DNA of 64,000 nt. Origin: Paracoccus sp. S3-43 (GTDB lineage: Bacteria; Pseudomonadota; Alphaproteobacteria; Rhodobacterales; Rhodobacteraceae). Positions 34,210 to 43,434 of this stretch are shown piece by piece. The stretch's first letter is position 1, and each line of letters begins with the position of its first letter. The notes under the pieces were generated by a model. It made no database searches, had not been told where the DNA came from, and saw only the letters and a program-made list of their open reading frames with translations. The DNA lies in assembly GCF_029027965.1 (NCBI RefSeq), contig NZ_CP119082.1, positions 2,336,001-2,400,000 on the forward strand. Direction: 5' to 3'. The translations under genes were made by a program, and so were the position numbers.

Positions 34210-35192
34210 GGGGGCTGTTCGTCTTCCTGTCCGGCCTGGTGGCCGCGCTGTTCCTGGCCTCGCTGCTGACCGGGCCCGCGGGATTGCCGGTGACGGACTC
34301 GCTGCGCGCCCTGGTCCTGGGCGGCGATGGCCCGCTGCCCATCGTGATGCGCGAAATCCGCCTGCCCCGCGCGATCCTGGGGATCGCGGTGGGCGCCGGG
34401 CTGGGCCTGACGGGCGCCGCCCTGCAAGGCTATCTGCGCAACCCGCTGGCCGAACCCGCGCTGATCGGCGTCTCGGGGATGGCGGCGCTTGGGGCGGTGC
34501 TGGCGATCCAGACCGGGCTGTCGATGGCGGCGGTGCTGGCCCTGCCGCTGGCCGCGCTTGCGGGGGCGGCGGTCGGCGTCAGCCTGCTGGTGGCGCTGGC
34601 CGGGCCGCGCGGAGGCTCGGTCACGCTGATCCTGGCGGGGGTCGCCATTTCGGCGCTTGCGGGCGCGGGCACGGCACTGGCGCTGAACCTGTCGCCCAAC
34701 CCCTATGCCGCGAACGAGATCGTCTTCTGGCTGATGGGATCGCTGGCCGACCGGTCCATGCTGCATGTCTGGCTGGCCCTGCCGCCCATGGTCCTTGGCG
34801 CCGCGCTGATCCTGTCCACCCGCCGCGCCCTGGACGCCCTGACCCTGGGCGAGGCCGCGGCCCAGGCGATGGGCGTGTCCGCCGCCGCGCTGCGCTGGCG
34901 GCTGGTCGCGGGCACGGCGCTGATCGTCGGCCCGGCGACGGCCGTGGCCGGGGCCATCGGCTTCATCGGGCTGGTCGTCCCGCATATCCTGCGGCCTTTC
35001 GTGGACGCGCGGCCATCCGCCCTGCTGCCCGCCTCGGCGCTTGGCGGGGCGGCGCTGCTGCTGGGGGCCGACATCGCCGTGCGGCTGATCGTGCCCGACC
35101 GCGACCTGAAGCTGGGCGTGCTGACCGCCATCGTCGGCGCGCCGCTGTTCCTGCACCTGATCTGGAAAACCCGCAGCGGAGGGCGCGTCTGA
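34206..35192 (+). CDS. btuC: FecCD/BtuC-family permease
   Basis: A 328-residue permease with nine to ten hydrophobic helices. EIRLPRAILGIAVGAGLGLTGAALQGYLRNPLAEPALIGVSG is the conserved FecCD start, split here between two helices (seen at about residues 44-85). IGFIGLVVPHILRPFVD lies in the second half. Its ATG overlaps the btuF stop (ATGA) and its stop overlaps the btuD start (TGATG). Cobalamin is inferred from the operon. Confidence 0.9.
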   Translation: MRGLFVFLSGLVAALFLASLLTGPAGLPVTDSLRALVLGGDGPLPIVMREIRLPRAILGIAVGAGLGLTGAALQGYLRNPLAEPALIGVSGMAALGAVLAIQTGLSMAAVLALPLAALAGAAVGVSLLVALAGPRGGSVTLILAGVAISALAGAGTALALNLSPNPYAANEIVFWLMGSLADRSMLHVWLALPPMVLGAALILSTRRALDALTLGEAAAQAMGVSAAALRWRLVAGTALIVGPATAVAGAIGFIGLVVPHILRPFVDARPSALLPASALGGAALLLGADIAVRLIVPDRDLKLGVLTAIVGAPLFLHLIWKTRSGGRV

Positions 35193-35929
35193 TGGTCCTG
35201 CGTCTGTCCGGCCTGACCGTCACGCGCCGCGGCCGCCCGGTGCTGCACGGCGTCTCTCTGGCCCTGAAACGGGCCGAGTTCGTCGGCCTGATCGGTCCCA
35301 ACGGCGCCGGGAAATCCACGCTGATGGAGGCCGCGCTTGGCCTGATCCCCTTCACCGGCGCATCCACCCTGGCCGCCATGACGCCCGGCGCGCGCGCCCG
35401 CCACGCCGCCTATCTGCCGCAGTCGCGCGAGATCGCCTGGCCCCTCAGCGTTCAGGATCTGGTGGCGCTTGGCCGCATTCCCTGGCCCGGCGGCGGACGG
35501 GGCACCGCCGACCGCGCGGCCATCGACGAAGCCATCGCCCGCATGGGGTTACAGGCGTTCCGCAAGCGCACCGCCCTGCGCCTGTCGGGGGGCGAGCAGA
35601 ACCGCGCGCTGATCGCCCGCGCCCTGGCGCAGGACACGCCTCTGCTGATCGCGGACGAACCCATCGCGGGGCTGGATCCGGCGCAGCAACTGGCCTGCCT
35701 GCGGCTGTTCCGCGATCTGGCGGCGGAAGGGCGGACGGTGCTGGCCTCGATCCACGACCTGGGTCTGGCGGCGCGGTTCTGCACGCGGCTGGTGCTGATC
35801 TGGGACGGGCAGGTGCTGGCCGACGGTCCCGCCGATGCGGTGCTGCGCGACGACCTGCTGCGCCGCGCCTTCGGCATCACCGTGCGCCGGGTCGATACGC
35901 CGGACGGCCCGGCGATCCTGCCGGTCTAG
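35192..35929 (+). CDS. btuD: Cobalamin ABC transporter ATPase BtuD-like
   Basis: A 245-residue ABC ATPase for vitamin B12 or metal-chelate import. Walker A is GPNGAGKST (near 34-42), signature LSGGEQNRALIARAL, Walker B LLIADEPIAGLDP, and a switch His in SIHDLGLA. It closes the overlapping btuBFCD operon. Its end overlaps by 4 bases the convergent ParA gene, so no terminator fits between them. Confidence 0.9.
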   Translation: MVLRLSGLTVTRRGRPVLHGVSLALKRAEFVGLIGPNGAGKSTLMEAALGLIPFTGASTLAAMTPGARARHAAYLPQSREIAWPLSVQDLVALGRIPWPGGGRGTADRAAIDEAIARMGLQAFRKRTALRLSGGEQNRALIARALAQDTPLLIADEPIAGLDPAQQLACLRLFRDLAAEGRTVLASIHDLGLAARFCTRLVLIWDGQVLADGPADAVLRDDLLRRAFGITVRRVDTPDGPAILPV

Positions 35930-36561
35930 CCGATGGCCGCCAGCACCTCGTCCGTCAGCGCGGCGATTTCGTCCCGCGCCGGGCCGCTGCGCGCGCGTTC
36001 CATGGCGCCCGCGCCCTGGCCCAGGGTTTCGGCATACAGCACCCGGTTCGACACCTGCGTCTCGGCCACCTCGGCCCCCAGTTCGGCGGCCTTCTGCGCG
36101 ACCTCGGCCGACAGGCGGGTATGCGGGCGCACGCGGTTCATCACCACCAGCACCTGCGCCTTTTCGCGGCGCGCCAGATCCAGAACGCCCTCGGTCGCCC
36201 ACAGGTCGACATGGCTGGTCGCCACCGGCACCAGCACCAGATCGGCCACCCGCAGCGCCGGGCGCAGGTCGCTGTCGATCTTGGGGGGCGTGTCGATGAT
36301 GACGAAATCGAACCGCTTCTTCAGCTTCTCGGATTCGTAGCTGGCCCCCCAGGCCGAGGAGGTCGAGAAATCCATCGCCTCATCCTCGCCCTGGCTGTGC
36401 ATCCGTTCGATGAACCAGCGGCCCAGGCTGCCCTGCGGATCGGTGTCGATCAGCGCGACGGAATGGCCGCGCCCGTGCAGGCTGACGGCCAGGTTCACGG
36501 CCAGGGTCGTCTTGCCCGACCCGCCCTTTTGCTGCGCGACCGTGATGATCCTGCCTGCCAT
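35926..36561 (-). CDS. ParA-family ATPase
   Basis: A 211-residue Walker-type ATPase of the ParA/MinD superfamily. The deviant P-loop is QQKGGSGKTTLAVNLAVSL (about 10-28), followed by LIDTDPQGSLG and FVIIDTPPKIDSDLR. It lacks an N-terminal DNA-binding domain, and no ParB is nearby, so it may position a cytoplasmic cluster (like PpfA in Rhodobacter) rather than a plasmid. This role is an inference. Convergent with btuD. Confidence 0.82.
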   Translation of the reverse strand: MAGRIITVAQQKGGSGKTTLAVNLAVSLHGRGHSVALIDTDPQGSLGRWFIERMHSQGEDEAMDFSTSSAWGASYESEKLKKRFDFVIIDTPPKIDSDLRPALRVADLVLVPVATSHVDLWATEGVLDLARREKAQVLVVMNRVRPHTRLSAEVAQKAAELGAEVAETQVSNRVLYAETLGQGAGAMERARSGPARDEIAALTDEVLAAIG

Positions 36562-36641
36562 CGCCTGCTGCCCCCGCCTGACGTATTCGGAAGGTTAGCC
36601 GCCGCCCGGTGCGATTGCACGGCCTTTTTGCAGATGCAGCA

Positions 36642-36965
36642 TCAGTCGTCGAAAACGGACTGGACCTCGTACATGACCGGCTCGAAGCTTTTGCACATGC
36701 CGTGGATTTCCCGGTTGCGGCGGCGCATCTCCTCGCTGCGCAGCATGGCCTGATAGTCCTTGCGGTCGCGCCACTGCGAATAGGTGGCGATGCGGGTCTG
36801 CGCGTCGTTCAGATGGATCGCCCCCGACACGAAGCCCGGCTGGCGGCGGATCACCTGATCCCAGGCATCGGTCAGCAGATCCAGCACGTCATGGGCGCTG
36901 CCGGGTGTCACCTCGAAGGTGGTGATGACGGTCTGTCCGTCGAAATCGCGGCGGATGTCGGGCAT
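36642..36965 (-). CDS. Antibiotic biosynthesis monooxygenase (ABM) domain protein
   Basis: A 107-residue ferredoxin-like ABM-fold protein. VITTFEVTPGSAHDVLDLLTDAWDQVIRRQPGFVSG then ATYSQWRDRKDYQAMLRS match the family in two segments. Members are quinol monooxygenases, heme-degrading proteins or stress proteins. The substrate cannot be told here. It is divergent from the M19 dipeptidase gene. Confidence 0.8.
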   Translation of the reverse strand: MPDIRRDFDGQTVITTFEVTPGSAHDVLDLLTDAWDQVIRRQPGFVSGAIHLNDAQTRIATYSQWRDRKDYQAMLRSEEMRRRNREIHGMCKSFEPVMYEVQSVFDD

Positions 36966-37086
36966 GGCTGGCCTCTCCCTTGGCTTGCAAGGCCCAGCCT
37001 AGCGCCGAATCGCGCACCTCGCCAAGCGCCGGCCATTGCCGCCCGCGCCCGGATGTGCATGGTCGGCACAAAGCAAGGAGAAGCGG

Positions 37087-38127
37087 ATGATCCCGGTATT
37101 CGACGGCCACAACGATTTCCTGCAACGCGTGGTGGCATCCGGCCCCCAGGTCTGGCTGGAGGGCGACGGCACCGGCCATCTGGACCTGCCCCGCGCCCGC
37201 GCGGGCGGGCTTGTCGGCGGCTTCTTCGCGATCTGGATCCCCGCGCCCCACGGCCCGAACGACGCCGCCGCCGTCGCGCTGATGGAAAACCCGCCCTTCG
37301 CGATGCCCCTGCCGCCCCGGATCCCCTTTGCCGAGGCCCTGCCCCACGCCTTCGCCCAGGCCGCCGCGCTGAAGGCCCTGGAACGGACCGGGACGCTGGA
37401 CATCGTGACGACGGCGCGCGGCTTGCGCGACACGGTGGCGGCGGGCCGCATCGCCGCGATCATGCATATGGAAGGCGCCGAGGCGATCCCCGACATGGAT
37501 GCGCTGCACCTGTGGCACGCGGCGGGGCTGCGGTCGCTGGGTCCGGTCTGGTCGCGGCCCACGGCTTACGGCCAGGGCGTGCCCTTCGCCTTTCCGTCAT
37601 CGCCCGATACCGGCGACGGCCTGACCCCGGCGGGCAAGACCCTGGTCCGCGAATGCAACGCCCTGCGGATCATGCTGGATCTGTCGCATCTGAACGAGGC
37701 CGGGTTCAACGATGTCGCCGCCCTCTCGGACGCGGCCCTGGTCGCCAGCCACAGCTGCGTCCACGCGATCAGCGAAAGCAGCCGCAACCTGACTGACCGG
37801 CAATTGCGGGTGATCGCCGACAGCGGGGGGCTGGTCGGCCTGAACTTCGCCTCCAGCTTCCTGCGCGAGGATGGCCGCCGCCTGCCGCTGGAAGGCTTCG
37901 ACACGATGCTGCGCCACCTGGATCACCTGCTGGCGATCCTGGGCGAGGACGGCGTGGCGCTCGGCTCTGATTTCGACGGGGCGCTGATGCCGCGCGACCT
38001 GCCCGACGCGGCCGCCCTGCCCGCGCTTCTGGACGCGATGGCCGGGCGTGGCTATGGCGACACGCTGATCCGCAAGATCGCCAGCGAGAACTGGATCACC
38101 CTGCTGGAGCGCACCTGGGGGGAATGA
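37087..38127 (+). CDS. M19 membrane-dipeptidase-type peptidase
   Basis: A 346-residue zinc peptidase of the renal dipeptidase family. The zinc pair His/Asp is in FDGHNDF (H8, D10); a bridging Glu lies in MEGAEAIPDMDAL, a His in SHSCVHAI and an Asp in LGSDFDGAL. ATG 37087 follows AAGGAGAAGCG. No signal peptide is present, so it is cytosolic and may act on dipeptides or on D-amino-acid dipeptides. The gene is followed by the second copy of a dispersed repeat. Confidence 0.87.
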   Translation: MIPVFDGHNDFLQRVVASGPQVWLEGDGTGHLDLPRARAGGLVGGFFAIWIPAPHGPNDAAAVALMENPPFAMPLPPRIPFAEALPHAFAQAAALKALERTGTLDIVTTARGLRDTVAAGRIAAIMHMEGAEAIPDMDALHLWHAAGLRSLGPVWSRPTAYGQGVPFAFPSSPDTGDGLTPAGKTLVRECNALRIMLDLSHLNEAGFNDVAALSDAALVASHSCVHAISESSRNLTDRQLRVIADSGGLVGLNFASSFLREDGRRLPLEGFDTMLRHLDHLLAILGEDGVALGSDFDGALMPRDLPDAAALPALLDAMAGRGYGDTLIRKIASENWITLLERTWGE

Positions 38128-38129
38128 TC

Positions 38130-38252
38130 CCCATTCTTCACCTTGGCCTGGATATCCTCGGGGGCTTCGAAGCGCTTGGAAAAAGATCCTGTGGACCTTT
38201 TTCAGCGAGGAAGGGGTCGGCAGGCCCGAGCGGGGGGGGGCGAAGCGCCCCC
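38130..38252. repeat. Dispersed intergenic repeat, copy 2, with two hairpins
   Basis: The gap between two convergent genes holds CCTGGATATCCTCGGGGGC (core), an 11-bp hairpin GAAAAAGATCC/GGACCTTTTTC at 38179-38203 with one mismatch, and GGGGGCG-AAG-CGCCCCC at 38236-38252. The core and the GGGGCGAAG hairpin resemble the copies near 16140 and 42472. The second hairpin is a candidate terminator of the rodZ-like gene; the first has T-tracts in both directions. Confidence 0.55.
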
Positions 38253-38267
38253 GGCCATCGCGGCACG

Positions 38268-39542
38268 CTACTCGGTGGCGGTGGCCTGCGGATCGGCGAT
38301 GGGCGCCGCCTGCGCCACGGCGACCATCTGCGCCAGTTCGGGATCGGCGTTCAGATCGGCCAGGGCAAAGCTGCCCGTCACGGCTTCGGGCGACAGCTTG
38401 ATGTTCTTGACCACCTGCGGACCCGGCGCCGCCGGACCATAGGTCTGGCCGTTCACCGCGAAATAGACCGCCCCCGAATTGCCGGTGCGCAGGACGGGCG
38501 GCTCCTCCAAAGCCGGCAGGGTGAAGCGTTCCCCGGCATCCATGATCTTTTCCAGAAGGACCGTTCCATCCGCGGATGTCACGCGCACCCAGGCGGGCCG
38601 CGCCGCCAGCAGTTCCAGGGCAGGCGCGTCGGGCGCCACGGTGATCGCGGCGGCACCCGGCTGTTCCGGCATCGGCGGGCCAAAGGGGGTGGCGCCGGCC
38701 TCGGCCAGGGCGCGCTGAATGTCGGTCGCGGCGGCGGGGGTCGCCTGGGCCGCGGCCATGTCCTGGGGCGCGGGAACCTGCGCCAGGCCGGGGTCGATGG
38801 CCGCGATGGGACCGTCGCGCGCGGTCAGGACCGGCGCTTCCAGGATCTGCGGGCGATACAGCCTGTCCAACCCCTCGGGTTGCGGCAGGGACTGGGCCAG
38901 GTCGGTGGTATCGGACAGATCCAGGGCGGGTTCCGCCATCCCCGTCCCCTCGACCGGATCCAGCGCGGTGACGATGCCCGGCGCGTTTTCGCCCGGTGTC
39001 AGGGTCACGCGCTGAACCTCTTGCAGGACCGCCCAGCCGCCATAGCCCAGGCCGCAGACCAGGGCGATCAGCACCAGAAGGGCGCCGATGGCGCGCGGCT
39101 CGATATCCGACCAGAAGCTTTCCTCCTGGGGGATGAACAGCGCCTTGGGATTGGCCAGGGCCTCGACCGGGTCAGAGGGGCGCCTGGCGGGCTTCGGCCC
39201 GGCTGCGGTGGGCGCCATGCCATGCGTGGGCTGGAAGCCCGATTCCAGGCAGAACCGCCGGAAGGTCCAGTCGGAATCCATGCCCAGATAGCGCGCATAG
39301 GACCGGACATAGCCCGACACGAAGCTGGGCGTGTCGAAGGCGGTGATGTCGCAATTCTCGATCGCGGCGACGTAAGAGGCCCGGATGCGCAATTCGCGCT
39401 GCACATCCAGCAGCGACTTGCCCATGGTCGCCCGTTCGCCCCGCATGATGTCGCCAAGGCGCGTGTCGTTGTCGAGGAAATGGTCCACTTCCTCCACCTG
39501 CCTATTCTCCTCTGCCGGGTCATCGACCCGCAGCCTGCTCAT
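38268..39542 (-). CDS. RodZ-like helix-turn-helix / DUF4115 membrane protein
   Basis: A 424-residue bitopic protein. An HTH_25-type domain spans about residues 27-90 (LGDIMRGERATMGKSLLDVQ, then YVAAIENCDITAFD), a single transmembrane helix spans about 151-173 (AIGALLVLIALVCGLGYGGW), and a DUF4115 domain lies at the C-terminal end (PAWVRVTSADGTVLLEK, then VYFAVNGQTYGP). This is the layout of RodZ, which anchors MreB and shapes the cell. The Pro/Ala-rich stretch between is typical. A rod-shape role is inferred. Confidence 0.85.
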   Translation of the reverse strand: MSRLRVDDPAEENRQVEEVDHFLDNDTRLGDIMRGERATMGKSLLDVQRELRIRASYVAAIENCDITAFDTPSFVSGYVRSYARYLGMDSDWTFRRFCLESGFQPTHGMAPTAAGPKPARRPSDPVEALANPKALFIPQEESFWSDIEPRAIGALLVLIALVCGLGYGGWAVLQEVQRVTLTPGENAPGIVTALDPVEGTGMAEPALDLSDTTDLAQSLPQPEGLDRLYRPQILEAPVLTARDGPIAAIDPGLAQVPAPQDMAAAQATPAAATDIQRALAEAGATPFGPPMPEQPGAAAITVAPDAPALELLAARPAWVRVTSADGTVLLEKIMDAGERFTLPALEEPPVLRTGNSGAVYFAVNGQTYGPAAPGPQVVKNIKLSPEAVTGSFALADLNADPELAQMVAVAQAAPIADPQATATE

Positions 39543-39652
39543 GACCTGTCCGCCTCATCGCCCGATGTCGGAAACGCCCGAATCAGACGTTACCTTTTGT
39601 TGTTTAACGCGACCTTATCACGCAGGCGAGAGCAGTTCACCCGTCGAATGGA

Positions 39653-40882
39653 TCAGGCACTCATTTCCTGACGGTTGAGTGCGCAATGCGACCACAATTT
39701 GTCCATTGCCTTGACCAGATGGTCGATCTGGCGGGGCGCATGGACCGGGGACGGGGTGAAGCGCAGCCGTTCCGTGCCGCGCGGCACGGTCGGGAAGTTG
39801 ATCGGCTGGACATAGATGCCATAGTCGCGCAGCAGCATGTCCGACAGCATCTTGCAATGGACCGGATGGCCGACATGGACCGGCACGATATGGCTGCCAT
39901 GGTCGATGATCGGCATCCCCAGCGATTTCAGCCGCATCTTCAGGATCCGGGCGTGCAGTTGCTGGGCGTCGCGCAGGTGCTGGCCCTCGGCCCCCTTCAG
40001 GAAGGCGATCGAGGCCGCGGCCCCCGCCGCCACCGCCGGCGGCAGCGAGGTGGTGAAGATGAAGCCCGGCGCATAGGACCGGATCGCGTCCATCATCCTG
40101 GCCGTGCCCGCGATATAGCCGCCGAAGACGCCGAAGGCCTTGCCCAGCGTGCCGTTGAAGATGTCGATGCGGTCCATCAGCCCGTCGCGTTCGGCCACGC
40201 CGCCGCCGCGCGGCCCGTACATGCCGACCGCATGAACCTCGTCCAGATAGGTCAGGGCGTTGAATTCGTCCGCCAGGTCGCAGATCGCCTTGATCGGGCC
40301 GAAATCGCCATCCATCGAATAGATGGATTCAAAGGCGATCAGCTTGGGCAGGGCCGGATCGTCGGCGGCCAGCAACTGCCGCAGATGGGCCAGGTCGTTG
40401 TGGCGGAAGATCCGCTTGGCGCCGTCGAAACGCTTGATCCCCTCGATCATGGACGCATGGTTCAGTTCGTCCGAATAGATGATCAGGCCGGGAAACAGCT
40501 TGCGCAGCGTCGAAAGCGTCGCGTCATTGGCGATATAGGCGCTGGAAAACACCAAGGCCGCTTCCTTGCCGTGCAGGTCGGCCAGTTCGGCCTCCAGCCG
40601 CTTGTGATAGACGGTGGTGCCGGAAATGTTGCGCGTCCCGCCCGACCCGGCGCCCACCGCGTCCAGGGCCTCGTGCATCGCCTCCAGCACCACGGGATGC
40701 TGGCCCATGCCCAGATAGTCGTTGCCGCACCAGACGGTGATGTCCTGCGTCTCGCCATCGGGGCGCGTCCAGACGGCCTGCGGGAACTGGCCCTTCGTCC
40801 GCTCGATGTCGATGAAGGTGCGATAGCGGCCTTCCTCATGCAGCCGACCGATGGCCTGGTCCAAGGCGGCATCATAATTCAT
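39653..40882 (-). CDS. hemA: 5-aminolevulinate synthase
   Basis: A 409-residue PLP enzyme that condenses glycine and succinyl-CoA to 5-aminolevulinate, the first step of heme and corrin synthesis in alphaproteobacteria. ATG 40882 ([20 protein letters not shown]) is the family start; an upstream open stretch is noncoding. [27 protein letters not shown] and [13 protein letters not shown] are diagnostic, and [13 protein letters not shown] holds the PLP lysine. An FNR-type box lies 63 bases upstream, in line with oxygen control of hemA in Rhodobacter. It also links to the B12 uptake theme of the window through the tetrapyrrole pathway. Confidence 0.96.
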   Translation of the reverse strand: MNYDAALDQAIGRLHEEGRYRTFIDIERTKGQFPQAVWTRPDGETQDITVWCGNDYLGMGQHPVVLEAMHEALDAVGAGSGGTRNISGTTVYHKRLEAELADLHGKEAALVFSSAYIANDATLSTLRKLFPGLIIYSDELNHASMIEGIKRFDGAKRIFRHNDLAHLRQLLAADDPALPKLIAFESIYSMDGDFGPIKAICDLADEFNALTYLDEVHAVGMYGPRGGGVAERDGLMDRIDIFNGTLGKAFGVFGGYIAGTARMMDAIRSYAPGFIFTTSLPPAVAAGAAASIAFLKGAEGQHLRDAQQLHARILKMRLKSLGMPIIDHGSHIVPVHVGHPVHCKMLSDMLLRDYGIYVQPINFPTVPRGTERLRFTPSPVHAPRQIDHLVKAMDKLWSHCALNRQEMSA

Positions 40883-40945
40883 TGCGGGCGTTCCCTTGCA
40901 TAGCTGGCTGGGTGCAATCATTGTCAGATCGCGCGCGGTCCTGCG

Positions 40946-40959
40946 TTGATACATGTCAA
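40946..40959 (-). promoter_or_regulatory. FNR-type (FnrL/FnrP) site before hemA
   Basis: TTGAT-ACAT-GTCAA differs from the TTGAT-N4-ATCAA consensus at one base. It lies 63 bases upstream of the hemA ATG, in the divergent hemA/M20 promoter region. hemA of Rhodobacter sphaeroides is known to be FnrL-linked, so control of hemA is the likely function. Confidence 0.65.
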
Positions 40960-41048
40960 ATGACGCGAATGACAGGTTAAAATTGTCGCAGGTCGACCAA
41001 AGGACCATGCAAAAATCCTATGAAACCACTCGGGAAACAGGGGACAGG

Positions 41049-42434
41049 ATGACACAGGATACCACATTGGACGCCGTCTTGCATCGGCTGGACCAGGATC
41101 TGGATGCGGCCCTGGATCGGCTGGCCGCCTTCCTGCGCATCCCCTCGATCTCGACCGATCCGGCCCATGCAGGGGATGTGCGGGCGGCGGCGGAATGGCT
41201 GCGCGACGAACTGGCAAGGCTGGGCTGCGACGCATCGGTCCGCGACACGGCGGGCCATCCGATGGTGGTCGCCCGCTCGCAGCCCGGCGGGGCGCGGTCC
41301 CTGCTGTTCTATGGCCACTATGACGTGCAGCCGGTCGATCCGCTGTCCTTGTGGGACCGCCCGCCCTTCGATCCGCTGATCGAGGAGAGGCCGGACGGCA
41401 AGGTGATCCGCGCGCGCGGCGCATCCGACGACAAGGGCCAGCTGATGACCTTCGTCGAGGCCCTCCGCGCCTGGCGCGACGTTCACGGCGAATTGCCCAG
41501 CGACCTGATCCTGCTGTTCGAGGGCGAGGAGGAATCCGGCTCGCCTTCGCTGCGGCCGTTCCTGCACGAAAACGCCGACGAATTGCGCGCGTCGCTGGCG
41601 ATGATCTGCGACACCGAACTGTTCGGCGGCACCCGCCCGGCCATCGTCACGCAACTGCGCGGGTTGGTGGGCGAAGAGGTCGTGATCCGCGGCGCCGACC
41701 GCGACCTGCATTCCGGCCTGTTCGGCGGGCTGGCCGCCAATCCGACCATGGTGCTGGCCCAGGCGCTTGCCGCGCTGAAGGACGCCGATGGCCGCGTCAC
41801 CCTGCCCGGCTTCTACGACGGCGTGCAGGAACTGTCCCCTGACCTGCGCCGCGACTGGGACTCGCTGGGCTTCGACGCCGGCGCGATGCTGGGCCGCGTG
41901 GGCCTGTCCGATCCGATCGGCGAAAAGGGCCGGATGCCGGTCGAGATGGCCTGGAACCGCCCCACCGCCGAAATCAACGGCATCACTGGCGGCTATACCG
42001 GCGAGGGCTTCAAGACCGTGCTTCCGGCCGAGGCCCGCGCCAAGGTCAGCTTCCGCCTGACCGGCACCCAGGATCCGGCCGCGATCCGGGCCGCCTTCCG
42101 CGACCATGTGCGGGGCTTCCTGCCGCCCGACTGCTCGGTGGAATTCCACGACCATGGCGGCAGCCCGGCCAGCGTGATGGATACCCGCGACCCCGCCTTC
42201 GCCGCCGCGCGCCGCGCCTTGGGCGACGAATGGGGGCAAGAGGCCGCCTTCATCGGCAGCGGCGGATCGATCCCCATCGCGGGGGACTTCAAGTCCATCC
42301 TGGGCATGGATTCGATGCTGGTGGGCTTCGCCCGCGACGACGACCGCATCCATTCCCCGAACGAGAAATACGACGTGCAGAGCTTCGCCAAGGGCGCACG
42401 GTCCTGGGCGCGGATCCTCGCGGCGCTGCGATAA
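41049..42434 (+). CDS. M20-family dipeptidase
   Basis: A 461-residue zinc peptidase of the M20 (carnosinase/CNDP-like) group. Metal ligands are visible in YGHYDVQPVDP (His-x-Asp) and FEGEEESGS (Glu-Glu), and in the C-terminal HSPNEKYDV. ATG 41049 (MTQDTTLDAVLHRL) follows GGGGACAGG; the frame is open upstream but without domain match. A dimerisation lid domain lies at about residues 195-330. It cleaves dipeptides or acylated amino acids; substrate unknown. A strong terminator follows. Confidence 0.88.
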   Translation: MTQDTTLDAVLHRLDQDLDAALDRLAAFLRIPSISTDPAHAGDVRAAAEWLRDELARLGCDASVRDTAGHPMVVARSQPGGARSLLFYGHYDVQPVDPLSLWDRPPFDPLIEERPDGKVIRARGASDDKGQLMTFVEALRAWRDVHGELPSDLILLFEGEEESGSPSLRPFLHENADELRASLAMICDTELFGGTRPAIVTQLRGLVGEEVVIRGADRDLHSGLFGGLAANPTMVLAQALAALKDADGRVTLPGFYDGVQELSPDLRRDWDSLGFDAGAMLGRVGLSDPIGEKGRMPVEMAWNRPTAEINGITGGYTGEGFKTVLPAEARAKVSFRLTGTQDPAAIRAAFRDHVRGFLPPDCSVEFHDHGGSPASVMDTRDPAFAAARRALGDEWGQEAAFIGSGGSIPIAGDFKSILGMDSMLVGFARDDDRIHSPNEKYDVQSFAKGARSWARILAALR

Positions 42435-42439
42435 GGAAA

Positions 42440-42466
42440 GGCGGGGAAAAACCCCCGCCCTTCTTC
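42440..42466 (+). terminator. Rho-independent terminator after the M20 gene
   Basis: A 7-bp stem GGCGGGG/CCCCGCC with a 6-base loop (42440-42446 with 42453-42459) is followed by CTTCTTCTT. It begins 6 bases after the M20 stop codon. Confidence 0.85.
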
Positions 42467-42519
42467 TTCACTTAAATATCCTGGGGTGAGGCCCGGAACG
42501 GGCCGAGGGGCGAAGCCCC
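42467..42519. repeat. Dispersed intergenic repeat, copy 3
   Basis: TTCACTTAAATATCCTGGGG is followed by two GAA-loop hairpins, GGCCCG-GAA-CGGGCC (42490-42504) and GGGGC-GAA-GCCCC (42507-42519). The second ends at the transglycosylase stop codon on the other strand. The core and the GGGGCGAAGC hairpin link it to copies 1 and 2. Confidence 0.55.
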
Positions 42520-43140
42520 TTACGCCTTCGGCTGGCAATAGCTCTGGCTGCTGGTCCAGGCGGCGATATCCGCGCGCTTGGACGCATTGCGCAGCGGCGC
42601 CCAGTCGCGGGCAATGCCGCGCCAGCCCCCGCCGTCCTGGGCGACCGCATTGTCCCGCGCCACCTGGCGCGACATGATCTTGACCGCGCAGGACATGTTG
42701 TCGCCGCCGTTTCTGATGTTGCCGTCGCAACCGTGATGCCGCCAGGTCGCGGGCGCGATCTGCATCAGGCCCAGCCACTTGCCGCCGCCGCCGCTGGCCT
42801 GCGGGTTGTAGGTGCTTTCATGCTTGGCCACCGCCGACAGCAGCCCGGCCCAGAACGCCTTGCGCCCGGTGGTGTTCAGTTCGGCATAGTTGGGGCAGTA
42901 GGTGTGGATGTCGCCCGGAACGTTCGACAGGATCGTGACCCCTTCGCGGTCGAGGGCGGCCAGCGTGGCCCGCGTCCACTGCTCGGACCCGGCTGCCTGT
43001 CCCCACCGCATCGGCGGCGTGCTTGCCAGGTGCATCTGCTGCGCGTCGACCGGCGCCTTGCCTTCGGATTGCGGGGACAGGGTGGACTGGCACGCGGCCA
43101 GAAACGCCAGGGCGGCCAGGGGCGCAAGCGCAGCGCGCAT
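42520..43140 (-). CDS. Lytic transglycosylase-like lipoprotein
   Basis: A 206-residue lipoprotein. The signal peptide carries the lipobox LAAC (residues 14-17), predicting lipidation and an envelope location. SLT-like segments are KHESTYNP (with the catalytic-type Glu), then GKWLGLMQIAPATWRHHGC, followed by paired Cys in DNMSCAV and SYCQ. Activity on peptidoglycan is inferred from these motifs. The gene stands alone between two plus-strand genes. The long open stretch continuing upstream of the ATG is antisense to gatB and is not coding. Confidence 0.82.
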   Translation of the reverse strand: MRAALAPLAALAFLAACQSTLSPQSEGKAPVDAQQMHLASTPPMRWGQAAGSEQWTRATLAALDREGVTILSNVPGDIHTYCPNYAELNTTGRKAFWAGLLSAVAKHESTYNPQASGGGGKWLGLMQIAPATWRHHGCDGNIRNGGDNMSCAVKIMSRQVARDNAVAQDGGGWRGIARDWAPLRNASKRADIAAWTSSQSYCQPKA

Positions 43141-43434
43141 CGGAACCTCAGGGGGTTGTTTCGTCAGCCATCCCCTTATCCGGCTTGGAAAATCGCGCAA
43201 GCCCGACGCACAACCGTCGGCGGCATCACGCCAAACGGCGGATGTCCCATGGTCGGAAATCCGCCGAAAGCCGTTTTGCCGACCCGGCGTTAACGATTCC
43301 TGCGCCCGTTTCGTGCCAGCCCGCGATTCGCCGGGGCCTTGCCGCTTTTGGTCCACCGCCCCCGTGACATCATCCGCGCGCTGACCTAAAAGACCTGCAC
43401 CTGCAAAACCCGCCAGCCCGATCCGAGGTTTCCG

